Positions 48,651 to 58,429 of a stretch of DNA of 64,000 nucleotides are shown here, piece after piece (positions within the stretch are counted from its first letter, which is position 1; every line of letters starts with the position of its first letter). Both the position numbers and the translations under genes were made by a program. The notes under the pieces were generated by a model. The model worked only from the letters and a program-made list of their open reading frames with translations. It had not been told where the DNA came from and did not search any database. This DNA comes from Acidobacteriota bacterium (GTDB lineage Bacteria; Acidobacteriota; Terriglobia; Bryobacterales; Bryobacteraceae): NCBI GenBank assembly GCA_014584705.1, contig JACTMJ010000008.1, positions 62,001-126,000 on the forward strand, read 5' to 3'.

Positions 48651-50153
48651 ATGAGCAAAACACATTCCGACATCGGCCTGATTGGCCTCGCCGTGATGGG
48701 CCAGAACCTGGCCCTGAACATCGCGGATCACGGATTTCGAATTTCGGTTTATAACCGCACCACGGCCACGATGGAGAAGTTCGTGGCGGAGAATCCCAAC
48801 ACTCCCGGCGGCCTCACCGGCCAGGCCGAACTGGCCGACTTCGTGCAGTCCCTTTCCACGCCGCGCAAGGTGATCCTGCTGGTGAAGGCGGGCAAGCCCA
48901 CCGATGCCGTCATTGATTCCCTCGTCCCGCTGCTTTCGCCGAACGACATCATTATCGACGGCGGCAATGCGCACTGGATGGATACCATCCGCCGGGAGCG
49001 GGACCTCGCCGCGAAAGGCATTCGGTTCATCGGCTCCGGCGTCTCGGGCGGGGAAGAGGGCGCGCGCTTCGGGCCGTCTCTCATGCCCGGCGGGCAGCTC
49101 AGCGCGTTTGAAGAAATTGAACCCGTCTGGACGGCGATTGCCGCCAAAGTGGACGCGGAAACCGGCAAGCCCCTCACCGGAGCCAAGCCGGGAAAACCCG
49201 TCACGGGCGGCGTCGCCTGCACCGCCTACATCGGCGCGAATGGCGCCGGCCACTACGTCAAGATGGTGCACAACGGCATCGAGTACGGCGACATGCAGAT
49301 GATCTGCGAAGCCTATTCGCTGCTCACCAATCTGCTCGGCCTGTCCGCTCCGGAAGCCGGTAAGATTTTTGCCGAATGGAACAAGGGCGTCCTCGATAGC
49401 TTCCTGGTCGAGATCACCGCCGACATTCTGCAACAGGCGGATCCCGTCACCGGACGTCCCTTCGTCGATGTTGTTCTCGATACCGCCGGGCAGAAGGGTA
49501 CCGGCAAGTGGACCTCCGTGAGCGCGCTCGACATGGGCGTTCCCGCCCCCACAGTAGCGGAGGCCGTCTTTGCCCGCTTCATCAGCGCCGTCAAGGAAGA
49601 GAGAGTCGCCGCCTCGAAGATTCTCACCGGCCCCACGCCGAAGTTTGAAGGGGACCGCGAGGCGTTCATTTCCGCCATTCACGATGCGCTCTATTGCTCG
49701 AAGATTTGCAGCTACGCGCAAGGCTTCCAGTTGATGCGGGCGGCGGAAGCCGAGTACAACTGGACGCTCAATTTCGCGGAGATTTCGCGCATCTGGCGCG
49801 GCGGATGCATCATTCGCGCCCGCTTCCTGCAGAAGATCACCGAAGCCTACCTTCGGGATGAGCGCTTGGGGAACCTGCTGCTCGATTCGTACTTCAAGAG
49901 CGAGATTGACCGGACCCAGGCCAACTGGCGCAAAGTGGTGGCCGCCGCCGCGGAGAACGGCATCGCCGCGCCCACCTTCTACTCGGCCCTGGCCTATTAC
50001 GATAGCTACCGCTCGGAGAGGCTTCCCGCCAATCTCCTCCAAGGGCAGCGCGACTACTTCGGCGCGCACACCTATGAGCGGGTGGACCAGCCCCGGGGCA
50101 AGTTCTTCCACCTCGATTGGCCGGAACCCAGCCGCCCGCAAGTGGAGGCCTAG
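48651..50153 (+). CDS. gnd: 6-Phosphogluconate dehydrogenase, decarboxylating
   Basis: 500 residues, long (NADP-type) form. The enzyme oxidises and decarboxylates 6-phosphogluconate to ribulose 5-phosphate in the pentose phosphate pathway. Seen: the NADP fold [30 protein letters not shown], the catalytic [40 protein letters not shown] with the catalytic Lys and Asn, and [33 protein letters not shown] at the end. GAAGAAGAG lies upstream of the ATG. Good terminator follows. The only pentose-phosphate gene in the window. Confidence 0.98.
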   Translation: MSKTHSDIGLIGLAVMGQNLALNIADHGFRISVYNRTTATMEKFVAENPNTPGGLTGQAELADFVQSLSTPRKVILLVKAGKPTDAVIDSLVPLLSPNDIIIDGGNAHWMDTIRRERDLAAKGIRFIGSGVSGGEEGARFGPSLMPGGQLSAFEEIEPVWTAIAAKVDAETGKPLTGAKPGKPVTGGVACTAYIGANGAGHYVKMVHNGIEYGDMQMICEAYSLLTNLLGLSAPEAGKIFAEWNKGVLDSFLVEITADILQQADPVTGRPFVDVVLDTAGQKGTGKWTSVSALDMGVPAPTVAEAVFARFISAVKEERVAASKILTGPTPKFEGDREAFISAIHDALYCSKICSYAQGFQLMRAAEAEYNWTLNFAEISRIWRGGCIIRARFLQKITEAYLRDERLGNLLLDSYFKSEIDRTQANWRKVVAAAAENGIAAPTFYSALAYYDSYRSERLPANLLQGQRDYFGAHTYERVDQPRGKFFHLDWPEPSRPQVEA

Positions 50154-50175
50154 AGTTTAGAGCCGCTATCGCGTT

Positions 50176-50209
50176 GCGACGAGGCCGCCCGCCGGGGCGG
50201 CCTCGTCGC
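50176..50209. terminator. Strong hairpin between gnd and mnhG
   Basis: GCGACGAGGCCGCC (50176-50189) and GGCGGCCTCGTCGC (50196-50209) form a perfect 14-bp GC-rich stem with a six-base loop, between convergent gnd and mnhG. There is no T run on either side, so it is either a factor-aided bidirectional terminator or an mRNA end. Confidence 0.7.
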
Positions 50210-50239
50210 GCACTCCCGCCGCTTCACCGTTCCCACTCG

Positions 50240-50285
50240 TCAAGCGTCCCACTCATCAACCATCAAGCGTCCCACTCATCAACCA
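50240..50285. repeat. Two exact 23-bp tandem copies at the mnhG stop codon
   Basis: Units 50240-50262 and 50263-50285 are identical (begin TCAAGCGTCCCACTCATCAA). The second unit carries the last codons and stop of mnhG; the first lies just past the stop. A third partial copy stands at about 50230-50242. As 23 is not a multiple of three, the duplication shifted the frame beyond the stop. Confidence 0.95.
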
Positions 50286-50580
50286 CCGTGCCCTTCCAGA
50301 GCGGCGTCTTCGTCAGATACGCCGCGCGCGCAATCACGTGGTTAGAGACCGGGGACGTCAGCATGATAAACGCGGCGATGCTGATCATCCGCACAGTCAC
50401 GCCCACCTCGGCGAAGTCGAGCGCGCCGGCCGCCAGCAGACAGCCCAGGCCAAGGGTGGATGCCTTGGTAGCCGCCTGCATTCGGGTGAACAGGTCTGGC
50501 ATCCGGACAATACCAATGGCGGCAAGCAGCACCAGGGTTGCCCCGAGAAGAGCCAGGATCGCGCTCAGCCACTCCATCAT
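50263..50580 (-). CDS. mnhG: Mrp/Mnh cation/proton antiporter subunit G
   Basis: 105 residues with three membrane segments: EWLSAILALLGATLVLLAAIG, LGLGCLLAAGALDFAEV and MISIAAFIMLTSPVSNHVIA. The IVRMPDLFTRMQAATKASTLG loop is a family signature. The ATG at 50580 overlaps the stop of mnhF by four bases. Last gene of the seven-gene operon whose products together form one inner-membrane Na+ (or K+)/H+ antiporter related to complex I. A tandem repeat covers its last codons. Confidence 0.93.
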   Translation of the reverse strand: MMEWLSAILALLGATLVLLAAIGIVRMPDLFTRMQAATKASTLGLGCLLAAGALDFAEVGVTVRMISIAAFIMLTSPVSNHVIARAAYLTKTPLWKGTVVDEWDA

Positions 50581-50846
50581 TCCCCTCCCGTCCTTTCCGC
50601 ATACCGGGCATACGCCACCGTAGCGAGGAATCCGAGCAGCGCGATTACCACCGCGGTGTCCAGGAAGGCCGCCTCCGCGCTTGCTTTTGCCGCAAGCACC
50701 ATCATGCAAACGGCGGACACCCCAATCAGGTCCACGCCTACGACCCGGTCCACCAGGGTGGGGCCGCGCACCACCCGAAACAGGGAGATGAACAGCGCCG
50801 CGGCGATCATTGCCATGGCCGCCCGTGTCAGCATCTCAGGCTGCAT
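50577..50846 (-). CDS. mnhF: Mrp/Mnh antiporter subunit F
   Basis: 89 residues, three membrane segments. The family core FRVVRGPTLVDRVVGVDLIGVS is present, followed by FLDTAVVIALLGFLATVAYARY. The ATG at 50844-50846 is chosen; an open stretch to 50981 codes for mnhE on another frame. It overlaps mnhE by 11 bases and mnhG by four, so translation is coupled. Confidence 0.93.
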   Translation of the reverse strand: MQPEMLTRAAMAMIAAALFISLFRVVRGPTLVDRVVGVDLIGVSAVCMMVLAAKASAEAAFLDTAVVIALLGFLATVAYARYAERTGGE

Positions 50847-51333
50847 CCGCCACCCCCGCCTCTTCACCCCGCAAATCCAGAATCCGGCGCTCGAAGCCCT
50901 GTTTGATCTCCCGCTTCGCTTCCTCCGGGGTCGTGATGTGCATGACGTGTACGTACATGATTTTCCGGTCCTTCGACACATCGAGCGCCACGCTTCCGGG
51001 GGTGATATTGATCATCGCGGCCAGCAGCAGAATCTCGCTGTCGGTCGAGATCGTCAGCGGCAACCGAATCACGCCGGGCCGCATCCGGTGTTCGATGCTC
51101 AGAACATCCTTTGCAAGACGAAAATTGGCCAGCACGATTTGCCACAGCAGATCGGCGAGAAGCGCGAATGCGCGCTCCAGGCGTCCCACCTCGGCGCGTG
51201 GCAGCACGCCGCCCTTCGCGAGAACCACCAGCACTACCCGGCCGAGCACCGCGCCCATCAGCAGCGTGTCGAGAGCGACGCGGCCGGTAAGCCCTACCCA
51301 GGCCAGCGCCAGCAGAAGATTTGCCAGAATCAT
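50836..51333 (-). CDS. mnhE: Mrp/Mnh antiporter subunit E
   Basis: 165 residues. Two or three hydrophobic segments at the N-terminal end ([33 protein letters not shown]) are followed by a cytoplasmic domain with VLANFRLAKDVL, INITPGSVALDV and the acidic, basic C-terminus. This is the normal MnhE plan. The ATG at 51333 overlaps mnhD by four bases. Confidence 0.92.
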   Translation of the reverse strand: MILANLLLALAWVGLTGRVALDTLLMGAVLGRVVLVVLAKGGVLPRAEVGRLERAFALLADLLWQIVLANFRLAKDVLSIEHRMRPGVIRLPLTISTDSEILLLAAMINITPGSVALDVSKDRKIMYVHVMHITTPEEAKREIKQGFERRILDLRGEEAGVADAA

Positions 51334-52811
51334 GGCTGCCCTCCTTGCAGCACGGCGTTGATGTAGATTTGCGGATGCAAGAGCTGTTCCGAAGCGCTCA
51401 ATGTCAGATCGAAGAGCGGCTGGGCGGCGACCGAGATAAAGAGCGTCACGGCCGCAAGACCCGCAATGGGAATCAGCATCACGCGGCTCATGGGAGACTT
51501 GTCCGGTTCCGCCGACGGCTTCCAGAACGATTCATCCCAAAGGCGGGCCATCGAAATCATGGTAAGGATCCCCACCGCCAGAATGATGCCGCCGCTCCAC
51601 CAGGCGCCCGCGCCGAACGTGGCCCGGATGAGCGCAAGCTTGCCCACGAATCCGGATAACGGCGGCACCCCGGCCAGAGAAAACACCGGAATCATGGAGA
51701 GAGCGGCCGCATAGGGATAATCGCGCAAGATCGAACCAAGCGCCGGGAAGCTTGTGGTACGGCGCAGGCGCAGAAACATTCCGCCAACCAGGTAGAGGTT
51801 TGTGATCACGAATATGTGATGAAACATATAGAACATGGAGGCTGCGAGCGCCGTCTGCGTCATCAGGCCTAGCCCGATCGTCGTGTATCCAAGATGCCCG
51901 ACGAGGTTGAAAGAGAGCACCCTGCGGAAGTCCCGCTGCGTGAGCGCGCCAATCAGTCCCGCCACCATCGTGCAGGCCGCCTGCGCAAGGACAAGCGCAT
52001 GGAACTCCGGCGGAGCGTGCGGAAAGAACAGCGTGAACACGCGAATCAGCGCATAGACGCCCACTTTGGTGAGCAGGCCCGCGAACACCGCGCTCACCGC
52101 CGCGGGTGGCGTGTGGTACGACGCCGGCAGCCAGAAGAACAGCGGGAAAAGCGCCGCCTTGATGCCAAACGCGGTGAACAGCATCATTGCCAGGGTTAGT
52201 TCGTACGGCCCCATTTCCCGCTGCTGGAATACCGTGGCCAGGTCGGCCATGTTCAGCGTTCCCGTCCCGCCGTAAAGCAACCCGAGCGCGGTCAGAAACA
52301 GCGATGAAGCAACCAGGTTCAGCGTCACGTACTTGAAGGCGGCGGCAATCTGCTCCCGCGTCCGGTGCATCGCCATCAGAACGAAGGACGAGACCAGCAT
52401 CACCTCAAACCAGACGTAGAGATTGAACAGGTCGCCCGTAAGGAACGCGCCCGATACTCCCATCAGCAGCACCTGGATCAGCCCGTGATAGCCCGAGGAT
52501 TCGCGCAGCGGATCCAGTCCGGTAAACGCGGAGGCGGTGATCGCAACTCCCACCACGCCGGTCGCCACCAGCAGCATGGCGGCCAGAAGATCCGCCACCA
52601 GCGTGATGCCGAACGGGGCCGGCCAGCCGCCCGCTTGCAGGACGAGAATCCCTTGCCGCTGCGTCTCCGCGAACACCAACGCCGCCGAGGCGGTCATCGT
52701 CAGCGACCCCGCAAGGCCGATCCATCGCTGGAATCCGGCCTTGACGGGCGCGAGCAGCAGTATGATCGCCGTGAACAAAGGAACGGCAATCGGCAGAATC
52801 AAGAGGTTCAT
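51330..52811 (-). CDS. mnhD: Mrp/Mnh antiporter subunit D
   Basis: 493 residues with about 14 membrane segments, homologous to the ND5/NuoM-type proton-channel subunits of complex I. Seen: [20 protein letters not shown] with the key acidic residue, [57 protein letters not shown] and [18 protein letters not shown]. With MnhA it forms the ion-moving part of the Mrp complex. Start overlaps mnhC by four bases. Confidence 0.96.
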   Translation of the reverse strand: MNLLILPIAVPLFTAIILLLAPVKAGFQRWIGLAGSLTMTASAALVFAETQRQGILVLQAGGWPAPFGITLVADLLAAMLLVATGVVGVAITASAFTGLDPLRESSGYHGLIQVLLMGVSGAFLTGDLFNLYVWFEVMLVSSFVLMAMHRTREQIAAAFKYVTLNLVASSLFLTALGLLYGGTGTLNMADLATVFQQREMGPYELTLAMMLFTAFGIKAALFPLFFWLPASYHTPPAAVSAVFAGLLTKVGVYALIRVFTLFFPHAPPEFHALVLAQAACTMVAGLIGALTQRDFRRVLSFNLVGHLGYTTIGLGLMTQTALAASMFYMFHHIFVITNLYLVGGMFLRLRRTTSFPALGSILRDYPYAAALSMIPVFSLAGVPPLSGFVGKLALIRATFGAGAWWSGGIILAVGILTMISMARLWDESFWKPSAEPDKSPMSRVMLIPIAGLAAVTLFISVAAQPLFDLTLSASEQLLHPQIYINAVLQGGQP

Positions 52812-53155
52812 CCGCTCACCTTGCTCATCTCATCGATATCGTCCGAGCCTGTCATCGCATGGACACGGTGCGCCAGCACCAGGGCGAACGCAAGCACGCC
52901 GAATCCGATCACGATGGCCGTGAGAACGAGTGCCTGCGGAACCGGGTCGGCGAACGGCCCGGTCATGGCCGTTTGGCCTTCCGGGATAATCGGCGCCTTG
53001 GCCCGCGTCAGGCTCCCGGCCGTGAAGATCAGAAGGTTGGTGCCGTTGCTCAGCAGCCCTAATCCGACGATCAGTTGCGCAAGGCGCCGGCGCAGCATCA
53101 GATAAAACCCAGCCGCGTAGAGCGCCCCCGACGTAATCGCAAGTATCAGTTCCAA
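52808..53155 (-). CDS. mnhC: Mrp/Mnh antiporter subunit C, TTG start
   Basis: 115 residues, NuoK-like, three membrane segments ([56 protein letters not shown]). The conserved [10 protein letters not shown] is visible. The start is TTG at 53153-53155, preceded by GGAGGAG and two bases past the mnhB stop codon; the longer open frame reads back through mnhB and is rejected. Confidence 0.92.
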   Translation of the reverse strand: MELILAITSGALYAAGFYLMLRRRLAQLIVGLGLLSNGTNLLIFTAGSLTRAKAPIIPEGQTAMTGPFADPVPQALVLTAIVIGFGVLAFALVLAHRVHAMTGSDDIDEMSKVSG

Positions 53156-53157
53156 AC

Positions 53158-53553
53158 TTACTCCTCCCCCAGTGTGAACGTCATCGTGAGCACCACGCCA
53201 ATCACCACGCAGAACACGCCAACATCGAAGATGAGCGGGCTGCCGAGCCCGAGGGCCGGAGCCGGCCACAATGCCGTGAGAAACGCCTTCCCGAAAAGCA
53301 CCGGCAACGCTCCGCTCAAGAGCGCCAGCAGCAGCCCCGTGCCGATCAGCCGGGTTGGATCCACCAGCAAGGCGCGTCGCGCGGCGGGGATCCCGAATGC
53401 GAACGCGTTCAAGGAGTATGCGGCCGCCACCACCAGGCCGCCGGCGAATCCCCCGCCGGGCGCATTGTGGCCGCGCAGCAGGAGGAACAAGCCGTAGAGC
53501 AGGAGCAGCGGCATCAGCACGCGGGTGGCCGTTCGTAAGATCAGAGACGTCAT
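53158..53553 (-). CDS. mnhB: Mrp/Mnh antiporter subunit B
   Basis: 131 residues. The family block [20 protein letters not shown] then [20 protein letters not shown] is a clear MnhB signature, with further segments [16 protein letters not shown] and [17 protein letters not shown]. The ATG at 53551-53553 overlaps the mnhA stop by four bases. The frame is open far into mnhA (to 54201), but only this part is real. Confidence 0.95.
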   Translation of the reverse strand: MTSLILRTATRVLMPLLLLYGLFLLLRGHNAPGGGFAGGLVVAAAYSLNAFAFGIPAARRALLVDPTRLIGTGLLLALLSGALPVLFGKAFLTALWPAPALGLGSPLIFDVGVFCVVIGVVLTMTFTLGEE

Positions 53554-55832
53554 GGCTTCTTCTCGTCCCGTTTGCTCATTCGAAGCAGCGCGCGCACCCC
53601 AAGCGCGGCCGTCGCCAGCACCGTAATCTCTCCCAGCGTATCGAGTGCGCGGAAATCCACCAGAATGACGTTCACGATGTTCCGGCCGTGCGCCAGCGCC
53701 GCGCTGTTCCCGGCGAAGTAGCTCCCGAGCCCGAAGGGCGTATGCGCCGCGCCCACAAAGAACAGCACCGTGGCCAGTGAGCCGCCAAATAGGATGGAGA
53801 CGGAGAGATCCCGCAGCCGCGTCATCCGATTCGAGTGCGAACGAAATCGGCGGAAGTGATAGAAGACCAGCGTGAAGATGATCACCGTGAGCGTCTCCAC
53901 CGAAAACTGGGTCATCGCCAGATCCGGTGCGCCAAAAAACAGAAACGTGAGCGCAACCCCATAGCCGGTTACACCCAGTGACAGGACGGCCGTCATGGTT
54001 GCGCGCGCCCGAGCCGCGGAAATCGCTCCGGCGATGATCATGATCGCCACGGCCGCTTCCGCCGGACGGATCTCCGTCATGGGCGGCATGGGGGGCAGCC
54101 CCGCCCACGCGATCACACCGGCGATCAGCGAGGTCGCCGCAAGAATCAGAATCAGAACATACGATCGAAGAGATCCGTCCTGCATCGCGGGAACGCTCCA
54201 TGCGCTCACCTTGTCCAGTGCGCCCAGTCCGCCGGTGTAAAGGCGCTCGAAGCCGAACGTGCGCGGCCAGATCCGGCGACGGATCGCTTCACGGAAGGCG
54301 TACAGAGAGGCGGCGCCTGCAAGCGTGAGCACGCTGAGGAGCAGCACGGGCGTAAAGCCATGCCAGAGCGCGAGATGAACCGGCACGGTTTTTCCAGTCA
54401 CATTTGCAGCCATCAGGCTGACGGGGCCGTCGAGCAACGAGGGATAGACGCCCACCGCTGCGCCGGCCACTGCAAGCACAATCGGCGGCAGCGAAAGCGC
54501 GAGCGGAACGGGGCGTGTCGGCGCGGCTTTCCCCATCCGCCCGATGAACGGTGCGACGCCCGCCACCAGCGCCGCGGCACCGAGCAGCATGCTCGCTCCC
54601 ACCGTGAGCGGCAAGAGCGCCGGTCCGGGAGGCGCCTGCCCGAGCAGCGCATCATAGGCCAATTCCTTACCGATAAATCCGGTGAAGAAGGGAAGCCCCG
54701 CCATCGAGAGCGCCGCCAGTAGGCCGCCTAACGCAGTCAGGGGCATCGCGTGGCGGAGCCCTCCCAACTCCCGGATGTCCCGCGAGCCGGCTTCGTGTTC
54801 CAGCGTACCGGCAATCAGAAAGAGCGCGCCCTTGTAGCAGGCATGCGCCACCAGAAATACCAAAGCCGCCGTCACGGCTGTATCCGTGCCGAATCCGAGC
54901 AGCATCATGATCAATCCGAGCGCGCTCACCGTCGTAAAGGCGAGCACCTTCTTCAGATCCGTCTCCGCCAGCGCGCGCCACGCGCCAACCGCCATGGTCA
55001 CCGTTCCCGCGGTGACAATCGTCCCCGTCCACAGATCCGTGCCGCCGAGAATCGCGGTGCTTCTCGCCACCAGGTACAGCCCCGCTTTCACCATCGTTGC
55101 CGAATGCAGGTATGCGCTCACGGGTGTCGGGGCCGTCATGGCGTTCGGCAGCCAGAAGTGAAACGGCGTTTGGGCGGATTTCGTGAACGCTGCCAGCAGC
55201 ACGAGCAGCGCGATCCAGGGATACGCGGAAGCACTCCGGATGTCCGCGTTTCCGGAGAGGAGTTCGGAGAAGCTGTGCGAACCCGCGCCAATTTCGAGAA
55301 GCGCCGCGGCCGCCAGCAACGCCATGCCGCCCGTTCCCGTGACGATAAACGCCTGGATCGCGGACGCCCTCGCCTCCGCGCGGTTATTGTAATAGCCGAT
55401 CAGCAGAAAGCTTGTGAAACCGGTGAGTTCCCAGAAGACGAAGAGCGCGAACAGATTGTCGGCCAAAACAACGCCCAGCATACTGCCCATGAAGGCGAAC
55501 AGCGTTGCCTGGAACTGCCCGCTGCGCGGGTCCCCCTTCAAGTCCTGGCTCGCGAAGAGAACTACCAACGACCCGATTCCGGCAATCAGGATCGCGAACA
55601 GGAGACTGAGGCCATCGGCGTAAAAGGAAAGCATCAGCCCCAGCGATGGCGCCCATGGCAGATTGACAGTGATGGGGCCCGCTTCCAAGACTTCCCCCAT
55701 CGTGATGCAGAAACAGAGTGTAAGAATCGCGGGGAAAATGGCGAGAATTGCAGCCCAGCGGGAGTCCTTCCCCATTCGCGCGGCGAAGGGGATAAGAACA
55801 AATGGAGCTAGCGCAAGGGTTGCAATCATCAT
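53550..55832 (-). CDS. mnhA: Mrp/Mnh antiporter subunit A, fused type
   Basis: 760 residues with about 18-20 membrane segments. The N-terminal 500 residues are NuoL-like: [20 protein letters not shown] with the key acidic residue, [73 protein letters not shown]. The last 200 residues carry the MrpA C-terminal part (DUF4040/MbhE-like): [20 protein letters not shown] and [19 protein letters not shown], typical of full-length MrpA. ATG at 55832 (or one codon on). First gene of the operon; the 276 bases to the next gene hold its promoter. Exchange of Na+ for H+ is the usual role in alkali or salt stress. Confidence 0.97.
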   Translation of the reverse strand: MMIATLALAPFVLIPFAARMGKDSRWAAILAIFPAILTLCFCITMGEVLEAGPITVNLPWAPSLGLMLSFYADGLSLLFAILIAGIGSLVVLFASQDLKGDPRSGQFQATLFAFMGSMLGVVLADNLFALFVFWELTGFTSFLLIGYYNNRAEARASAIQAFIVTGTGGMALLAAAALLEIGAGSHSFSELLSGNADIRSASAYPWIALLVLLAAFTKSAQTPFHFWLPNAMTAPTPVSAYLHSATMVKAGLYLVARSTAILGGTDLWTGTIVTAGTVTMAVGAWRALAETDLKKVLAFTTVSALGLIMMLLGFGTDTAVTAALVFLVAHACYKGALFLIAGTLEHEAGSRDIRELGGLRHAMPLTALGGLLAALSMAGLPFFTGFIGKELAYDALLGQAPPGPALLPLTVGASMLLGAAALVAGVAPFIGRMGKAAPTRPVPLALSLPPIVLAVAGAAVGVYPSLLDGPVSLMAANVTGKTVPVHLALWHGFTPVLLLSVLTLAGAASLYAFREAIRRRIWPRTFGFERLYTGGLGALDKVSAWSVPAMQDGSLRSYVLILILAATSLIAGVIAWAGLPPMPPMTEIRPAEAAVAIMIIAGAISAARARATMTAVLSLGVTGYGVALTFLFFGAPDLAMTQFSVETLTVIIFTLVFYHFRRFRSHSNRMTRLRDLSVSILFGGSLATVLFFVGAAHTPFGLGSYFAGNSAALAHGRNIVNVILVDFRALDTLGEITVLATAALGVRALLRMSKRDEKKP

Positions 55833-56108
55833 TGGCTTCGCGAGGTCGGAGGAGAGCGGCTGACTGGGGCGGCACCGCGAGTCTCCTGGAATAGGGGTAC
55901 CTCTCGGTTTTATCACGGTTGCTCCCGGCCGCGCAGTCTCAAATACCCATCGGCGTTCTCTCCGTATCCCCCCGCTGGCCGTCAATCCGTCGCATTCGGA
56001 GTGCTCGACGGTTGCGCATGCTCGAATGGCAAGCGAGCGGATCCTGATAGAGTTGTGCGTAACCAGGCCGCAATCGGCAGGATGGACTTCGGTAACGCGG
56101 AGGGCGGA

Positions 56109-57140
56109 ATGAAGTTGCTTCAGATCGGTTCTGTGTTCGCTATTCTAGGAGTCGCCATGTTTGCCGTTATCCATTCCGCTCCCTCGCAGGATTCGACGAA
56201 TTTCCCCGCCATTGGCACTGTCCACCGGCTGGATCCCGCACTCGACGCGTTGCTCCCCAAGGATGCGCGGATTGAGGTCATCGCCTCCGGCTTCGATTGG
56301 ACGGAAGGCCCGCTCTGGGTGAAGGAGGACGGCGGCTATCTGCTGTTTTCAGACATTCCGCGAAACTCCATCTATCAGTGGAAGGAAGGCGAGGGCGTTC
56401 GCCTATGGATGAAACCTTCCGGCTATACGGGTGTGGCGGACTATGGAGCGGAGCCGGGCTCGAACGGGTTGACGCTAGATAGGGAAGGGCGCCTTGTGCT
56501 CTGCGAGCACGGAGACCGCCGTATCTCACGGCTCGAAAAGAACGGCGGCAAACGGACTCTCGTTGACAACTACGAGGGCAAGCGGCTCAATAGCCCGAAT
56601 GACCTTGTGCACAAGTCTGATGGTTCCCTCTACTTCACGGATCCTATTTACGGGCTTCCCAAGCGGCAGGACGACCCTACGCGCGAACTCGATTTTTGCG
56701 GGGTCTTCCGGCTGGCCCGGAACGGGGAACTCACGCTGCTCAACCGCGAACTGAGCCGCCCCAACGGCCTCGCCTTCTCGCCGGATGAAAAGACCCTCTA
56801 CGTATCGAACTCGGACGATGCTCACGCCGTATGGATGAGCTACCTCGTGAAAGACGACGGCACGATTGGCGAGGGGAAGCTGTTCTACGACGCCACCGCT
56901 TCCATGGGCAAACTGCCGGGCGCGCCCGACGGCTTTAAGCTGGATCGCCACGGGAACCTGTGGGCCACCGGGCCCGGCGGCGTCTACGTCTTCACGCCGG
57001 AGGGCAAGCTGCTCGGGCGGCTGGAGACCGGCGAGCGCACCTCGAATATCGCATGGGGCGGCGACGGCAGCATGCTCTACATCACTTCCGACATGTACGT
57101 TTGCCGCGTGCGGACTTCCACGAAAGGCAACGGCTGGTAG
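56109..57140 (+). CDS. Exported SMP-30/gluconolactonase-like beta-propeller
   Basis: 343 residues with an uncleaved or cleaved signal (MKLLQIGSVFAILGVAMFAV). The propeller blocks are typical: FDWTEGPLWVKEDGGYLLFSD, PGSNGLTLDREGRLVLCEHG, NSPNDLVHKSDGSLYFTDPIYG, RPNGLAFSPDEKTLYVSNSD, GAPDGFKLDRHGNLWATGPG. The Glu of TEGP, and the Asn/Asp residues of NSPNDL and APDG would bind the divalent metal. The family hydrolyses lactones of sugar acids. ATG at 56109 with GGAGGGCGGA upstream is preferred over the longer frame from 56001. It may work with the sugar oxidoreductases nearby, but no operon links them. Confidence 0.92.
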   Translation: MKLLQIGSVFAILGVAMFAVIHSAPSQDSTNFPAIGTVHRLDPALDALLPKDARIEVIASGFDWTEGPLWVKEDGGYLLFSDIPRNSIYQWKEGEGVRLWMKPSGYTGVADYGAEPGSNGLTLDREGRLVLCEHGDRRISRLEKNGGKRTLVDNYEGKRLNSPNDLVHKSDGSLYFTDPIYGLPKRQDDPTRELDFCGVFRLARNGELTLLNRELSRPNGLAFSPDEKTLYVSNSDDAHAVWMSYLVKDDGTIGEGKLFYDATASMGKLPGAPDGFKLDRHGNLWATGPGGVYVFTPEGKLLGRLETGERTSNIAWGGDGSMLYITSDMYVCRVRTSTKGNGW

Positions 57141-57217
57141 AGCGCGGAACTACTCCGTTTGCGCGAAAATAGAGCCAGTGGCTTCCAGGGCGCCCATGCC
57201 TTTGGCCGCGCTTTGTT

Positions 57218-57874
57218 ATGTCAACCAAGACGGGCTTCACCATCCAGATTCGCTCCGAGGTCGGCGCGCTTCACCAGGTGACTGGCGTCATCGCCCGGCA
57301 TGCGGGCAACATCACGCTGGTTGAGATCGTGGACCGCCAGCCGGAGATCGAACGCACCTACCTCGAAGTAGAACTTCCGGGCGATATCGAGGCGCTCCGC
57401 ACCGATATCGAAGCGCTGCCCGTCGTGCATGCCCTCGAATCCGTCAAGACGCTCCTTCAGATTTACGGGAAGCGCATCATCATCATGGGTGGTGGCGCTC
57501 AAGTGGGTCAGGTCGCCATCGGCGCGATCTCGGAAGCGGACCGCCACAACATCCGCGGAGAGCACATCTCTGTCGATACCATGCCGCTCGTGGGCGAAGC
57601 GCCGCTGGCGGATGCGGTTCGCGCCGTTCCGCGTCTCCCGCGGGCCAAGGTGCTGGTGCTGGCGGGGGCCTTGATGGGTGGCGAAATTGAGCACGCGGTG
57701 CGCGAGGTCCGGGAGAAGGGCCTCATTGTCATCAGCCTGAATATGGCCGGCAGCGTGCCCGAAGCAGCGGACCTTGTGGTGACAGATCCCGTGCAGGCGG
57801 GCGTCATGGCCGTGATGGCGATCGCCGATACCGCGAAGTTTCGTATTGACCGGCTTACTCGACGGGTCTTCTAG
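57218..57874 (+). CDS. ACT-domain protein resembling a methanogen family (DUF5612-like)
   Basis: 218 residues, cytoplasmic. The first 75 or so form an ACT domain (FTIQIRSEVGALHQVTGVIARH, GNITLVEIVD). The rest has a Rossmann-like part: KRIIIMGGGAQVGQVAIGAI, GEHISVDTMPLVGEAPLADA, KVLVLAGALMGGEIEHAVREV and LIVISLNMAGSV. I recall this pairing from archaeal, mainly methanogen, proteins of unknown function (DUF5612), but I could not search. An ACT domain suggests control by an amino acid or related ligand. It is 77 bases after the gluconolactonase-like gene on the same strand and overlaps the anti-sigma-like gene tail to tail by 20 bases. Confidence 0.8.
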   Translation: MSTKTGFTIQIRSEVGALHQVTGVIARHAGNITLVEIVDRQPEIERTYLEVELPGDIEALRTDIEALPVVHALESVKTLLQIYGKRIIIMGGGAQVGQVAIGAISEADRHNIRGEHISVDTMPLVGEAPLADAVRAVPRLPRAKVLVLAGALMGGEIEHAVREVREKGLIVISLNMAGSVPEAADLVVTDPVQAGVMAVMAIADTAKFRIDRLTRRVF

Positions 57875-58118
57875 CCCAGGTGCTTCGGGCCGCGGCGTCC
57901 CCCCGCCGGACGTCCGTTTTGATCGCCGCCGGCGTCCCAGCCGCGGGGTTCCGCAGGGCGTTGAGGAAGCTGTCCAGCTCCGCCAACCGGTTCTGGCAGC
58001 CCGCGCACAGCAGCAGATGCTCCTCGATCGGAGCGGCGTCCTCATCGCCGAGCGCGCCCATGGCATACTGCTCCAACGCTTCTTCGTCCACGTGCGCTTC
58101 CCACGGACTTCCAGTCAT
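57855..58118 (-). CDS. Zinc-type anti-sigma-factor-like small protein
   Basis: 87 residues from the ATG at 58116-58118, which has AAAGGA eight bases upstream (the open frame goes on to 58157). The H-x3-C-x2-C signature of ZAS anti-sigma domains is present as EHLLLCAGC, preceded by an acidic HVDEEALEQYAMGAL helix and followed by NRLAELDSFLNALR. There is no membrane segment, so it would be a soluble anti-sigma factor. The gene of an ECF-like sigma factor lies upstream on the same strand, but with 311 bases and a terminator between. The tail overlaps the ACT-domain gene by 20 bases. Confidence 0.78.
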   Translation of the reverse strand: MTGSPWEAHVDEEALEQYAMGALGDEDAAPIEEHLLLCAGCQNRLAELDSFLNALRNPAAGTPAAIKTDVRRGDAAARSTWARRPVE

Positions 58119-58429
58119 CCGCGTCATCCTTTCTGCGAGTTGGTCAAACGGCGGCACGCAACTCGGTACCCGTCAATATAGTCACGATCAGGGATGAAAC
58201 TCTCCCGGAATCTACCGGGTGTTTCAAAACGTTACTGGATGGCCGAAAATTCCTGCTCGGCCACAATGGATGGAGATGCGCTCCAGCGGGGAATAGGCGC
58301 TGGAATTTTCAATTTATATAAGAAATAAGGCGGATCCGGCATCAATCCGGAATCCGCCTGCTCAGGCTCCCGCGGCCAATCCAATCAGGGCCGCGCCGTC
58401 GGTATGCGATGAATCCGTACAATGCCTCC
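58119..58429. other. Intergenic region between sigma and anti-sigma-like genes
   Basis: 311 bases without a gene. It holds the sigma-factor terminator at 58328-58359 and an AT-rich stretch (58297-58328, TTTCAATTTATATAAG) that gives the T-rich tail on the minus strand and might hold the promoter of the anti-sigma-like gene. That makes separate expression of the two genes likely. Confidence 0.5.
58328..58359 (-). terminator. Terminator of the sigma factor gene
   Basis: AGGCGGAT-CCGG (58328-58339) pairs with CCGG-A-ATCCGCCT (58347-58359) across a seven-base loop, with one bulged base. On the minus strand it is followed by a TTATTTCTTATA tract. It is 71 bases past the sigma factor stop codon. 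Confidence 0.8.

Noticed and set aside
53158..54201. A 347-residue version of MnhB
   Set aside because: The first 216 residues are an off-frame reading of mnhA; the MnhB fold starts at the ATG at 53553.
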